From a virus: DNA of 58,262 nt. The translations under genes and the position numbers were made by a program. Location: the IMG/VR virus record IMGVR_UViG_3300017783_000021, positions 1 through 58,262 of that record. One strand, 5' to 3'. The notes beneath the pieces were generated by a model. That model had not been told where the DNA came from. It ran no database searches and worked only from the letters and a program-made list of their open reading frames with translations. Below, piece by piece: positions 7,021-16,137 of this stretch (the first letter of the stretch is position 1; each line of letters opens with the position of its first letter).

Positions 7021-10000
7021 ATGGATGCCTATAGAGATCGTCAAAAAGATGTCAAAGAAAATCCCGAAGCAGTAAAATTTGCAAACAAAGATGATAGTAA
7101 TATCACCGGCGAAAAACAAGTAAGTGCACCATCTGCTAAAGAACAATCTTTAGCATCACAAGCCGATAATATAGAAAAATTCTATAATGGAAGAAATCCT
7201 AACGTACTTCATTCTTATAATAGTTTCAATTATATTTTTACATTAAGAGCAATAACTAATGATCAATTAAAGGCTTCAAAATATCATTCAGCATTTCAGT
7301 CGTCTTCTGAATCTTCAAACAGTTATATCGTATTACGATCAGGCGGTTATGCTAGAGATAATTCGTTAGATGCATTTGGTGGCTCAGGCAAGGATATTGA
7401 CGGTGCTCCGAGTACTCCGGGTAATTTTAAAACAGGATCACAAAAAGGAAAAGATCTTTTTATTGATAACGTACAACTAGAAAATGTAATGGACCTAGGA
7501 ATACAAGGAACTAGTAATTTAGTAACTGGAAGATTTACTGTTACTGAACCTTATAGTGTCGGCGGGTTCTACGAAGAATTGTTCAATGGATCAAAATTTG
7601 CTGGACACCAGCATTATTTAGAGGCTCCGTTTTTATTATCTTTAGAATTTATAGGACATAAATTTGAAAAAGATAAATTAAAAACTGAACGGGTACCAAA
7701 AGCAACAAGACATTTTCCTATTAGATTTGTTAATTCAAGAATGAGTGTAAATGAAGCAGGATCAACATACAACGTTGAATTTTTTGCAGTTAATCATGAA
7801 GTTAGCAAAACCTTTAATGCAGTATTACCTGAAAACTTAGATGGACCAACGCAAAGTAATCCATCAGTTTCGAGCATACTAACCCATTTGTTTGTTGAGA
7901 TGAATACTGTACAACAATCATTACAAGATCAGTTAAAAGAAAAAAACAAAGAAACAGTTAAAGAGAATCCAGTTACTGAAGAAAACAAAACGGCAACGGC
8001 TAAGTTTGGCAAAGCCGCAGTTTTTCCGTTTCAACCTCACAAATATATGATTTGGTTTCCAGAAAGTTACAGTTTAGATATAGGCGATAACACACAAATG
8101 TCGTCTGACCCTGACATGGGACCAATGGTAAATCGTAATGTTGGCACTCCACCAGGAAAAAGCAAAATTATAATGTTTGACGCTTTGCTTAATAATGTAA
8201 CAAACGATCAGTTTGAAGCATGGAAAGGCTTTGCTACTCCTTTCTTACAACCTGAAATGGAAGAAGGAGTTAATAAAAAAGATTATCCTGAATATGAAAA
8301 AACATTGATCAACTCAAGCGATATTGCAAATTCAAGGATGCAATCTAGCGAGAAACAAACATACACTGGATTTTTTCATGTACCTAAATTGCAAGACAAG
8401 GTTGTGGAAGCAGACAAAAAAATTGAAGCAAAGAGAACAGAAGTAAATGAACTAATAAAAAACATGAGTGATGTTAGTCTGAAGGCGGCCGCCAAAAGAC
8501 GTTCTATAGAATTAGAATTAGAAAAATATTTTAAAATTCCTAAGAAACAACTAGACACTATTTTAGAAGGTGAAAAAGTTGCAAACGATGATCCTAGTCA
8601 AACACGAGCAACATTAACATACCAAAATTTTCAAGATGTTGATACAGACGGTGTAGACTCAAGAAGTAATGCACCTCCTCCGGAAAACGCGGCAATTGAT
8701 ACAGCAATTGAAAAAGTTAATAAACTCCGCGAAGAATATATGACAGAATTGTCAAATGTTGAAAAAGCAAAAGTTAAAGTTGATAAGGCAAAAGCAGAGT
8801 TAAAAGAATTAAGCGATCAAAAAGGTAAAGTTTACGAGGAGAAATATCAGCGTTATGGAGAAAGCAGGAATCGTTCTTGGCAATTTAAAAAAGGTACGTC
8901 ACTAGATGCTAACATAGATAAAATTATTTTTGATAGTGTATATTCTACAAAACTTGACGACGAAGCATCAGATGAATATAATCAAACAGGTTATATTAAT
9001 TGGTACAGGATTGAAAAAATAGCATTCGCTAGAGGGTTTGATACATATACAAATACTGAGGTATATGATTTTCATTATATTATACAACCTTTTAAAGTTC
9101 ATTATAGTTCGTTACCTATTCCACAGGATGTATACAACTATGATACAATGCGTGAATTAGCCGTAAGAGAATACAACTATATCTATACAGGAAAGAATTT
9201 AGATGTTTTAGAATTTAATCTTGATTTTAACAATGCATTCGCGGCCACAGCATTTTATAGAAAACAAGCAACAGCAGAAGGTGAACAAGGAACAGTTGCA
9301 CAAGAAACTGTAGCAATTAAACCACCTCCATTATCAGAGATACTTGTAGATCCTGCATCTAACAGAGTCGGCGCACAACGCCGCAAAGCCGCGGCAAAGT
9401 CTGCTAGTGCTACATCGACAGCACCTACAGCAAATAATGCCAGCGATACTGCTAAATTTTTACACGATGCATTATATAATACTCCGGGAGAAAAAGCATT
9501 AATACAATCAGAGATTAAAATAGCAGGAGATCCAGTCTATCTTTTAAGTAGCGGTGTTACTAGCAGAGCAGTCTTAGATGCTACAAATGTGGAAACAAAA
9601 TATGGCGAAGTTAATACATTTAGTAGAGAAGGAGATATTTTGTTTAGGTTTGGTACAGCAGAAGATTTGCCAACGTCAACAGAAATTGCATCTGGTAAAA
9701 GTACTATGTTGTTAGACGAAAGTGTTTATAGCGGATTGTACAAATTAATACGAGTAACAAGTAATTTTAATAATGGTGTGTTTACACAAGATTTAGAAAC
9801 ATTTAGACGTCCTAATCAAAAACAAGATTATGTTGAAAACAGACCAGTATCAGTAACTAAAAATGTTTCTCAAGCAGATGAAACCAAAGCACCAGCAAGT
9901 GAAGAAAATCAAGATAAAGGAAAAAAGAAACCAAAACTTAAATTGACACAAGAAGATTTAAAAAATCTTGCATATCATGGACCGGGTGCATTAGGAGGAA

Positions 10001-10257
10001 TTTCACAACAAGCAGTAGTAGAAATACCATCAGATGCATTAGGACTAAATCCAACTGCTTTAGGCGGATCAGTTTTTACTAGTGTATCACAAGCACAACA
10101 GGTAGCACAACAAATAGCCTCAGGAACATTTGATGCTAAAAGTTTTACACCTGAACTTGCTCAAACAGCAATTGAATCAGGAAAAGATAACTTAACAGAT
10201 GTCACAACAGGTACAGTTACTAGTGTACCTAGAGGCAGACAGGACATAGGACAATAA
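7021..10257 (+). CDS. Large baseplate-hub-associated virion structural protein
   Basis: A 1078-residue structural protein of a type found next to gp53 and gp5 in marine T4-like phages. The N-terminal 300 residues (FNYIFTLRAIT, GRFTVTEPYSVGGFYEEL, EAPFLLSLEFIGHKF, RHFPIRFVNSRMSVNEAGSTYNV) resemble tube- or hub-type beta domains. Residues about 460-620 contain two charged, probably coiled-coil stretches (KAAAKRRSIELELEKYF; KVNKLREEYMTELSNVEKAK). DFHYIIQPFKVHYSSLP and REYNYIYTGKNLDVLEFNL (about 683-740) form another conserved block. A low-complexity Ala/Thr segment and a lysine-rich segment separate the last domains. It probably supplies hub functions equivalent to T4 gp27, but homology to gp27 cannot be asserted. 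Confidence 0.65.
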   Translation: MDAYRDRQKDVKENPEAVKFANKDDSNITGEKQVSAPSAKEQSLASQADNIEKFYNGRNPNVLHSYNSFNYIFTLRAITNDQLKASKYHSAFQSSSESSNSYIVLRSGGYARDNSLDAFGGSGKDIDGAPSTPGNFKTGSQKGKDLFIDNVQLENVMDLGIQGTSNLVTGRFTVTEPYSVGGFYEELFNGSKFAGHQHYLEAPFLLSLEFIGHKFEKDKLKTERVPKATRHFPIRFVNSRMSVNEAGSTYNVEFFAVNHEVSKTFNAVLPENLDGPTQSNPSVSSILTHLFVEMNTVQQSLQDQLKEKNKETVKENPVTEENKTATAKFGKAAVFPFQPHKYMIWFPESYSLDIGDNTQMSSDPDMGPMVNRNVGTPPGKSKIIMFDALLNNVTNDQFEAWKGFATPFLQPEMEEGVNKKDYPEYEKTLINSSDIANSRMQSSEKQTYTGFFHVPKLQDKVVEADKKIEAKRTEVNELIKNMSDVSLKAAAKRRSIELELEKYFKIPKKQLDTILEGEKVANDDPSQTRATLTYQNFQDVDTDGVDSRSNAPPPENAAIDTAIEKVNKLREEYMTELSNVEKAKVKVDKAKAELKELSDQKGKVYEEKYQRYGESRNRSWQFKKGTSLDANIDKIIFDSVYSTKLDDEASDEYNQTGYINWYRIEKIAFARGFDTYTNTEVYDFHYIIQPFKVHYSSLPIPQDVYNYDTMRELAVREYNYIYTGKNLDVLEFNLDFNNAFAATAFYRKQATAEGEQGTVAQETVAIKPPPLSEILVDPASNRVGAQRRKAAAKSASATSTAPTANNASDTAKFLHDALYNTPGEKALIQSEIKIAGDPVYLLSSGVTSRAVLDATNVETKYGEVNTFSREGDILFRFGTAEDLPTSTEIASGKSTMLLDESVYSGLYKLIRVTSNFNNGVFTQDLETFRRPNQKQDYVENRPVSVTKNVSQADETKAPASEENQDKGKKKPKLKLTQEDLKNLAYHGPGALGGISQQAVVEIPSDALGLNPTALGGSVFTSVSQAQQVAQQIASGTFDAKSFTPELAQTAIESGKDNLTDVTTGTVTSVPRGRQDIGQ

Positions 10258-10258
10258 T

Positions 10259-12118
10259 ATGGCAATCTTTAATAAAACACTAAAAGCAGGCGGCCAGATT
10301 AATGATGCAAAATCTGAAAAAATTGCGGAGTTGTCTTCAGGACCGGGACCGTATATGGCGAAGGTAATGAGCAATGCTGATTACACTAAACATGGTAGTT
10401 TGAGTGTTATACTATTGGGAAATGAAGACGGATTAACTGATGTTCTTTCTAGCAGAATTTCTTGTAGGGTAATGTTACCTTTCTATAGTGTAAAGGATTA
10501 TGAGAATGCTGGCGGCGATCCACAAAAATATGAAGATACTCAGCAAAGTTATGGTATGGTGTTTCCATCACCACAGGTAGGAACAAAAGGTCTTGTAATA
10601 TTCATTAATAAAAATATTGAACAAGCAGTATGGATTGGGTCATTAGCAGAACCAGAAATGAATCACCAGATACCTGACTATGCGGCCAAAACAGATATTG
10701 CAACTGATGATGACACTTATAATAATCTAAGTCCTGGTCCAGATGGATTACCTGTAGGAAATTATAATAAAAAGGCATTTGTTGGACAAACAGGTGACGA
10801 TAAAATTAAACACCCTGTTGCTGATATTGCATATAGATTAAAAGAACAAGGACTGTTAGCAGACAATATTAGAGGACTTACAACTAGTAGTGTTAGACGT
10901 GATGCAGTCGGACATATGTTTGGAATTAATACACCCGGCAGATATTCCGGTAAGGAAAAAATTGTTGGTGCAGAAAATGCAAAACTTAAAGTAACACAAA
11001 CCGGCGGCCACGTATTTGTAATGGATGATGGTGATTCTGTAGGAGAAAATAATTTAGTTAGATTAAGAACCAAAGCCGGACATCAAATTCTTTTACATGA
11101 TACAGATGATTTAATTTACATAGCAAATTCAAAAGGTACTGCTTGGATTGAATTATCATCAGAAGGTAAGATGGATGTATTCTGTGACGATAGTATTAGT
11201 ATGCGTACTCGAGGAGATTTTAATTTATTTGCTGATAGAGATTTTAACGTTGAAGCAAAAAGAAATATTAATTTAAAAGCGGCAAACTATTTTCAAGAAG
11301 AATCAAACCATCATAGACAGATAGTAAATGGTTCACAGAGGATAATGGTTAAAGGTAATAGTGATGTAAAAACACTAAACAGTCGATTAGATACAAACGA
11401 TTATCAAGTGAATACAAACAATTTAAGTATTGCAAATAGAATTGATACAAAAATACAAAGCGGTAATTTTGATCTTGCAACTACACTTGGTATTAGACAA
11501 ACCGCAGGAACTAGTGTAAACATAAAAGCAAATAGTTCAACAGCAATAACTGAAACATTTGTAGAATCTGATGTGTATAGTAAAGGATATACTACAACCT
11601 GGATTAACGATGATAACGAATTAAAGTTTTATCAAGCACTTAAACGAACACAAGATCCTGATTCTCTAGAAGCAAAAATTCCTAGTGATACAGATTACTG
11701 GGCCGAGTTTGCAGGGCCAACAAATAAAACTGGCGCCGGCAATGGGCAAATTAATATATCTACAACAGACAACGATATTTCGATCGATACTTCGGGTGCT
11801 AATGTTAATATTGAAACAGACAAAGTTGTTTACGTAGACGGTACTGAAGCAGTTCATCTTAATCTACCTGGACCTGGACCTAAGCCAACTATATCTGCTA
11901 ACGGGTCAGCACCAGCGGCTAGTAGGTTTATTGATCATCTAGGTGTAGTACAATTATGGGAAAAAGAAGTAACTGCCAAATGGGAAGGATACAACTATTA
12001 TAGATCTAGCACATTTGAATCTATACTAAAAAGAGTACCCACACATGAACCATATGATCAGCATGAGAATTTAAATATTGTTGCTGTTTCAAAACAAGCA
12101 ACGGATAGAGAGAAGTAG
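10259..12118 (+). CDS. 5: Baseplate central spike gp5-like, without lysozyme domain
   Basis: A 619-residue gp5/VgrG-like spike protein. The N-terminal OB-fold region (about 30-140: GPYMAKVMSNAD, GSLSVILLGN, ISCRVMLPFYSVKD, PQVGTKGLVIFINKN, AVWIGSL) is followed by a linker. A beta-helix begins around 260 with GHQILLHDTDDLIYI, AWIELSSEGKMDVF and MRTRGDFNLFADRDFNVEA repeats. In T4 gp5 a lysozyme domain lies between these parts, but nothing like the T4 lysozyme active-site sequence is present here. The spike therefore probably punctures the membrane without cutting peptidoglycan itself. The C-terminal part (about 480-619) differs from the helix and may trim or cap it. It starts 2 nt after the preceding stop. 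Confidence 0.8.
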   Translation: MAIFNKTLKAGGQINDAKSEKIAELSSGPGPYMAKVMSNADYTKHGSLSVILLGNEDGLTDVLSSRISCRVMLPFYSVKDYENAGGDPQKYEDTQQSYGMVFPSPQVGTKGLVIFINKNIEQAVWIGSLAEPEMNHQIPDYAAKTDIATDDDTYNNLSPGPDGLPVGNYNKKAFVGQTGDDKIKHPVADIAYRLKEQGLLADNIRGLTTSSVRRDAVGHMFGINTPGRYSGKEKIVGAENAKLKVTQTGGHVFVMDDGDSVGENNLVRLRTKAGHQILLHDTDDLIYIANSKGTAWIELSSEGKMDVFCDDSISMRTRGDFNLFADRDFNVEAKRNINLKAANYFQEESNHHRQIVNGSQRIMVKGNSDVKTLNSRLDTNDYQVNTNNLSIANRIDTKIQSGNFDLATTLGIRQTAGTSVNIKANSSTAITETFVESDVYSKGYTTTWINDDNELKFYQALKRTQDPDSLEAKIPSDTDYWAEFAGPTNKTGAGNGQINISTTDNDISIDTSGANVNIETDKVVYVDGTEAVHLNLPGPGPKPTISANGSAPAASRFIDHLGVVQLWEKEVTAKWEGYNYYRSSTFESILKRVPTHEPYDQHENLNIVAVSKQATDREK

Positions 12119-12129
12119 TAAATAGCATT

Positions 12130-12564
12130 ATGGCAAAGTATACTGATATTGTAATAAAACCAAATCCTAATACTATCGGAAACGAAAGTAGACGAAGTAA
12201 CGTCTATAGAGGAATTAGCACAGTTAATCCTCAAACAACAACGTTTCAGTCTTATGATTTAGAGTTAATTAAGCAAGACCTTATTAATCATTTTAACATC
12301 CGCAAGGGAGAAAAAATATATAATCCTGAGTTTGGTACTATTATTTGGGACGCATTATTTGAACCGTTTACTGATCAAGTAAAAGAAGCAGTTTTAAATG
12401 ATGTAAAGCAGATTATTGATTCAGATCCGAGGGTTGATATTGATAGTTTAGCAATAGTAGAAAGAGATTATGGATTACAGGTACAATGTGTACTATTTTA
12501 TAATAAATTTGATGTATCAGAGGCATTACAATTTACATTTGATAAAGCAAACGCTCTGGGATAA
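12130..12564 (+). CDS. 25: Baseplate wedge subunit gp25
   Basis: A 144-residue member of the GPW/gp25 family. The core RKGEKIYNPEFGTIIWDALF (58-77) contains the family signature, followed by EPFTDQVKEAVLNDVKQII and a final beta strand region. gp25 is a small conserved wedge protein that initiates sheath assembly together with gp53 and gp6. T4 gp25 is 132 residues, so the length is normal. It lies between gp5 and gp6. Confidence 0.92.
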   Translation: MAKYTDIVIKPNPNTIGNESRRSNVYRGISTVNPQTTTFQSYDLELIKQDLINHFNIRKGEKIYNPEFGTIIWDALFEPFTDQVKEAVLNDVKQIIDSDPRVDIDSLAIVERDYGLQVQCVLFYNKFDVSEALQFTFDKANALG

Positions 12565-12604
12565 AAAATAAACTACGCACTTAATAAGGACAATAAATAC
12601 TGTT

Positions 12605-15600
12605 ATGGCAAGCACTGATGGACAAAATTCACTTTTAGCAAATCAAGATTGGGACAAAATCTACAAAGCATTTACGAATGCTGATTTTAGTTCTTACGAT
12701 TTCCCAACGTTGCGTAGAACTATGATTGCATATCTACGTGCAAACTATCCTGAAGATTATAACGATTTTATTGAATCAAGCGAATACCTTGCATTAATCG
12801 ATATGATTTCTTTCCTAGGGCAAAGTTTATCATATAGATTTGATTTAAATGCCAGAGAAAATTTTATCGAACTTGCTGAAAAGCGTGATAGTGTATTACG
12901 TTTAGCGAGATTAGTTGGATACAATCCTACAAGAAATACTCCATCAAATGGATTATTAAAAGTTGTTGGAGTTCAGACAACAGAAAATGTACAAGACAGT
13001 TTAGGAAACAATTTAGAAAACACATTTATTAATTGGAACGATGACACAAATAGTAATTGGTTAGAACAATTTCAAGTTGTTTTAAATTCTACTCTGCAAG
13101 GTGGTACAGTAATTGGAAAACCAAATCAAAGTGAAGTTATTGACGGTGCAACAGTAGAGCAATATAAAATTAATACACAGAATACAGATGTTCCTTTGTT
13201 TACATTCAGTAAAAATGTTACTGGAAGATCAATGCAGTTCGAAGTAGTAAGTGCCGGAATTGATGATGGAGCAATAGTTGAGGAAACTCCGTTGCCAGGA
13301 AGAATTCTTGGTATGTTGTATAAAAATGATAAACGTGGTAACAGTTCACCAAACACAGGATTTTTCTTTAATTTTAGACAAGGACAATTACAAAGTTCTC
13401 CGTTTACAGTTTCTGATCCTAGTCCAAATGAAATAGTTAACATTGATATTCCTGGAATTAATAATTCCGATGTTTGGTTATGGCAACTAGACAGAAACGG
13501 TCTACCTACAACTGAATGGACAAAATTAAATTCAATTTACGGAAGTAATGTAATTTATAATAGTGTAAACAAAAATATTAGAACACTTTATAATGTTACA
13601 ACTAGAGATGCTGATCAAATAAGTTTAAATTTTGCAGACGGAAGTTTTGGCGATTTACCTTTAGGTAGATTTAGAGTATATTACAGAACATCAAATGGCT
13701 TAACATATACTATCAGACCAAACGATATGCAAAACATTATTTTGCAAATTCCGTATTTTAATAAAAAAGGTCAAGGGCAAACTCTTACAATACAGTTAAG
13801 TTTAGAAGCAAGTTTAACAAATGCAAGTGCTACTGAAACAACTGCTGATATTAGAACAAATGCACCACAGAACTTTTATACACAAAATAGAATGATTACT
13901 GGTGAAGATTATAATTCATATCCGCTAACAGCAAGTAATAATGTTGTTAAAGTTAAATCAGTAAACAGAGTTAGTTCTGGAATTTCAAGACAATTTGAAA
14001 TACAAGATCCAACAGGAAAATACAGTGCTGTAAACTTAATAGCAGATGACGGAATACTTTATAAAAATCCGTATGATAGTGATTTCAACTTTACATTTCA
14101 AACACGAAATGATATTTTAGGTGTTATTAGAAATACTATCGAACCTGTTGTTAATAGTTTACCTACAAAAGCATTTTATTATGATAACTTTCCTAGAATT
14201 ATAACAAGTGATATTAATATTGATTGGGTAAGATCAACTGAGTCGTCAACAAACAGTACTGGTTATTTTAGAAATACAACTAATGCATCACCGATTACTG
14301 TTGGAACTTTCACTACAAACAATTTTAAATTTGTTAGTGCTGATAGTTTAGTTAAATTTGTTCCACCTACTGGAAAATACTTTTTAACTGACGGATCTTT
14401 AACAAGTACAAAAACAAAAGATAGTTTAAATTATATTTGGGCAAAAACAGTTCAAGTAAGCGGTGACGGTTCGAATGGCGGCGCCGGAAACTTAGATGAT
14501 GGTACAGGACCAATTGTGTTTAGTGAGAATATTCCTTCACTTGCAATACCAAGTGTTATTATTCCTAATATTGTAACAAACTTTCCAAGTGATTTAGAAT
14601 TGCAGTTAGTTGATTTAGTTTTTAATTACAAAACATTTGGTATACGTTACGATCAAGCAAACAAACAATGGAAAATTATTGTAAACGCTAACTTGAATAC
14701 CAAAGATGATTTTAGTTTAGAACGTCAAGGTGACACAACAGGGTCAAAACTTGATAAGAGTTGGTTTGTACTATTTGAAACAGACGGAGAAACTTATACA
14801 ATTACATATCGTGGCCTAGATTATAGATTTGAAAGTGAAAAACTTATTCAATTCTTTGTTGATAAAGGTATTAAAAAGTACGATAGCGAAACAGGACTAG
14901 TAATTAAGGACCAAGTAAAAGTATTAAAAGTTAACGAAGACCCTGTATTAGATAAAATTTTAGAAAAAGATTATCAGTGGGAAATTATTGGCGGTATTTT
15001 AAATGCTGACGGATTTGAAGAAGTTAATAAAGTAAGAGTCAATTTTTATGATTCTGACGATGACGGAATGATTGATGATCCGGATAGTTTTGTACAAATT
15101 GTAAATCCTACTAATATTGATGCAAGAGGATATAAAGATAAATTTGTATTCTTTAAAACAACTGTTAGTAACGGCATTACAACAACAACTAAAGTTCCGT
15201 CTACTAGTTTTGTAATTTTTGATAAAGAAGCAAACGTAAGTAGTTTAACTGGTTATGACAACGGACAGTTATTTTATTTTTACGATTCTAAAGAAGATAT
15301 TGTAAAGGTTTTTGACAGCGTTAGCGGTACATTAACATTAGATACATCATACTTTGCTAGAGCAGGTAGAGATGGATTAAAGTTTCAATACAATCATAAT
15401 GCACAGAATGATAGAAGATTAGATCCAGGTAAAACTAATATTATTGATTTGTATGTTTTAACAAGAGCATATGATCAAGATTATAGAGTTTTTGTAAACA
15501 ACGGAGGTATTGAACCAGTGAAACCAACAAGTGCTTCGTTAAGACTTGAACTAAATGGTGTATTATCTGGGGTTAAATCAATAAGTGACGAAATAATCTA

Positions 15601-16126
15601 TCATGCTGTAAATTACAGATCGTTGTTTGGGTCTAATGCAGATGCTTCTTTACAAGCAACATTTAAAGTTGTAAAAAGTGCAGGTAGCACAATAAGTGAT
15701 AATGAAATTAAAAGTAGAATTATTGATGCAGTAAATAGATTTTTTGTTATTGAAAATTGGGACTTCGGTGAAACATTTTATTTTACAGAATTAGCAACTT
15801 TTGTACAACAGGAAACTGCACCAGAAGTTGCAAACTTTGTTATAGTTCCAAGAAGTGGATCACAAGCATTTGGAAGTTTATATCAAATTAAATGTAGAGC
15901 AGATGAAATATTCATCAGTACAGCAAGTGTAGACAATGTAGAAATTATTGATCAAATTACAGCAAATAATTTGAAAGCAGATGGAAATGTAATTACATCT
16001 GTAGATGCTGGTGGAACAGTTTCTGTTTCTTCTAGCAGTGGAACAACTAGCAGTGGATCGACTACTAGCACTAATACAGGTGTAAGTTCAGGTTCAAGCG
16101 GATCTAGCGGTTCAAGTGGTTATTAA
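12605..16126 (+). CDS. 6: Baseplate wedge subunit gp6, enlarged
   Basis: A 1173-residue gp6 homologue; T4 gp6 has 660. The N-terminal 110 residues (DWDKIYKAFTNADFSSYDFP, LRRTMIAYLRANYPEDYNDF, YRFDLNARENFIELAEKR, VLRLARLVGYNP) are the diagnostic gp6 region, and the C-terminal third contains GPW/gpJ-like segments such as IIDAVNRFFVIENWDFGETF. gp6 forms the iris ring that drives baseplate expansion. Extra beta-rich sequence between about 320 and 900 explains the size, including a DSDDDGMIDDPDS acidic loop that resembles a calcium-binding loop. The last about 35 residues are almost only Ser, Gly and Thr. AAGGA at 12586-12590 is a distant ribosome site. Confidence 0.88.
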   Translation: MASTDGQNSLLANQDWDKIYKAFTNADFSSYDFPTLRRTMIAYLRANYPEDYNDFIESSEYLALIDMISFLGQSLSYRFDLNARENFIELAEKRDSVLRLARLVGYNPTRNTPSNGLLKVVGVQTTENVQDSLGNNLENTFINWNDDTNSNWLEQFQVVLNSTLQGGTVIGKPNQSEVIDGATVEQYKINTQNTDVPLFTFSKNVTGRSMQFEVVSAGIDDGAIVEETPLPGRILGMLYKNDKRGNSSPNTGFFFNFRQGQLQSSPFTVSDPSPNEIVNIDIPGINNSDVWLWQLDRNGLPTTEWTKLNSIYGSNVIYNSVNKNIRTLYNVTTRDADQISLNFADGSFGDLPLGRFRVYYRTSNGLTYTIRPNDMQNIILQIPYFNKKGQGQTLTIQLSLEASLTNASATETTADIRTNAPQNFYTQNRMITGEDYNSYPLTASNNVVKVKSVNRVSSGISRQFEIQDPTGKYSAVNLIADDGILYKNPYDSDFNFTFQTRNDILGVIRNTIEPVVNSLPTKAFYYDNFPRIITSDINIDWVRSTESSTNSTGYFRNTTNASPITVGTFTTNNFKFVSADSLVKFVPPTGKYFLTDGSLTSTKTKDSLNYIWAKTVQVSGDGSNGGAGNLDDGTGPIVFSENIPSLAIPSVIIPNIVTNFPSDLELQLVDLVFNYKTFGIRYDQANKQWKIIVNANLNTKDDFSLERQGDTTGSKLDKSWFVLFETDGETYTITYRGLDYRFESEKLIQFFVDKGIKKYDSETGLVIKDQVKVLKVNEDPVLDKILEKDYQWEIIGGILNADGFEEVNKVRVNFYDSDDDGMIDDPDSFVQIVNPTNIDARGYKDKFVFFKTTVSNGITTTTKVPSTSFVIFDKEANVSSLTGYDNGQLFYFYDSKEDIVKVFDSVSGTLTLDTSYFARAGRDGLKFQYNHNAQNDRRLDPGKTNIIDLYVLTRAYDQDYRVFVNNGGIEPVKPTSASLRLELNGVLSGVKSISDEIIYHAVNYRSLFGSNADASLQATFKVVKSAGSTISDNEIKSRIIDAVNRFFVIENWDFGETFYFTELATFVQQETAPEVANFVIVPRSGSQAFGSLYQIKCRADEIFISTASVDNVEIIDQITANNLKADGNVITSVDAGGTVSVSSSSGTTSSGSTTSTNTGVSSGSSGSSGSSGY

Positions 16127-16137
16127 TAGGAACACCA

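Noticed and set aside
12592-12599. AATAAATA as a late promoter before gp6
   Set aside because: It lies between the ribosome site (12586-12590) and the ATG at 12605, so transcripts from it would lack the ribosome site.
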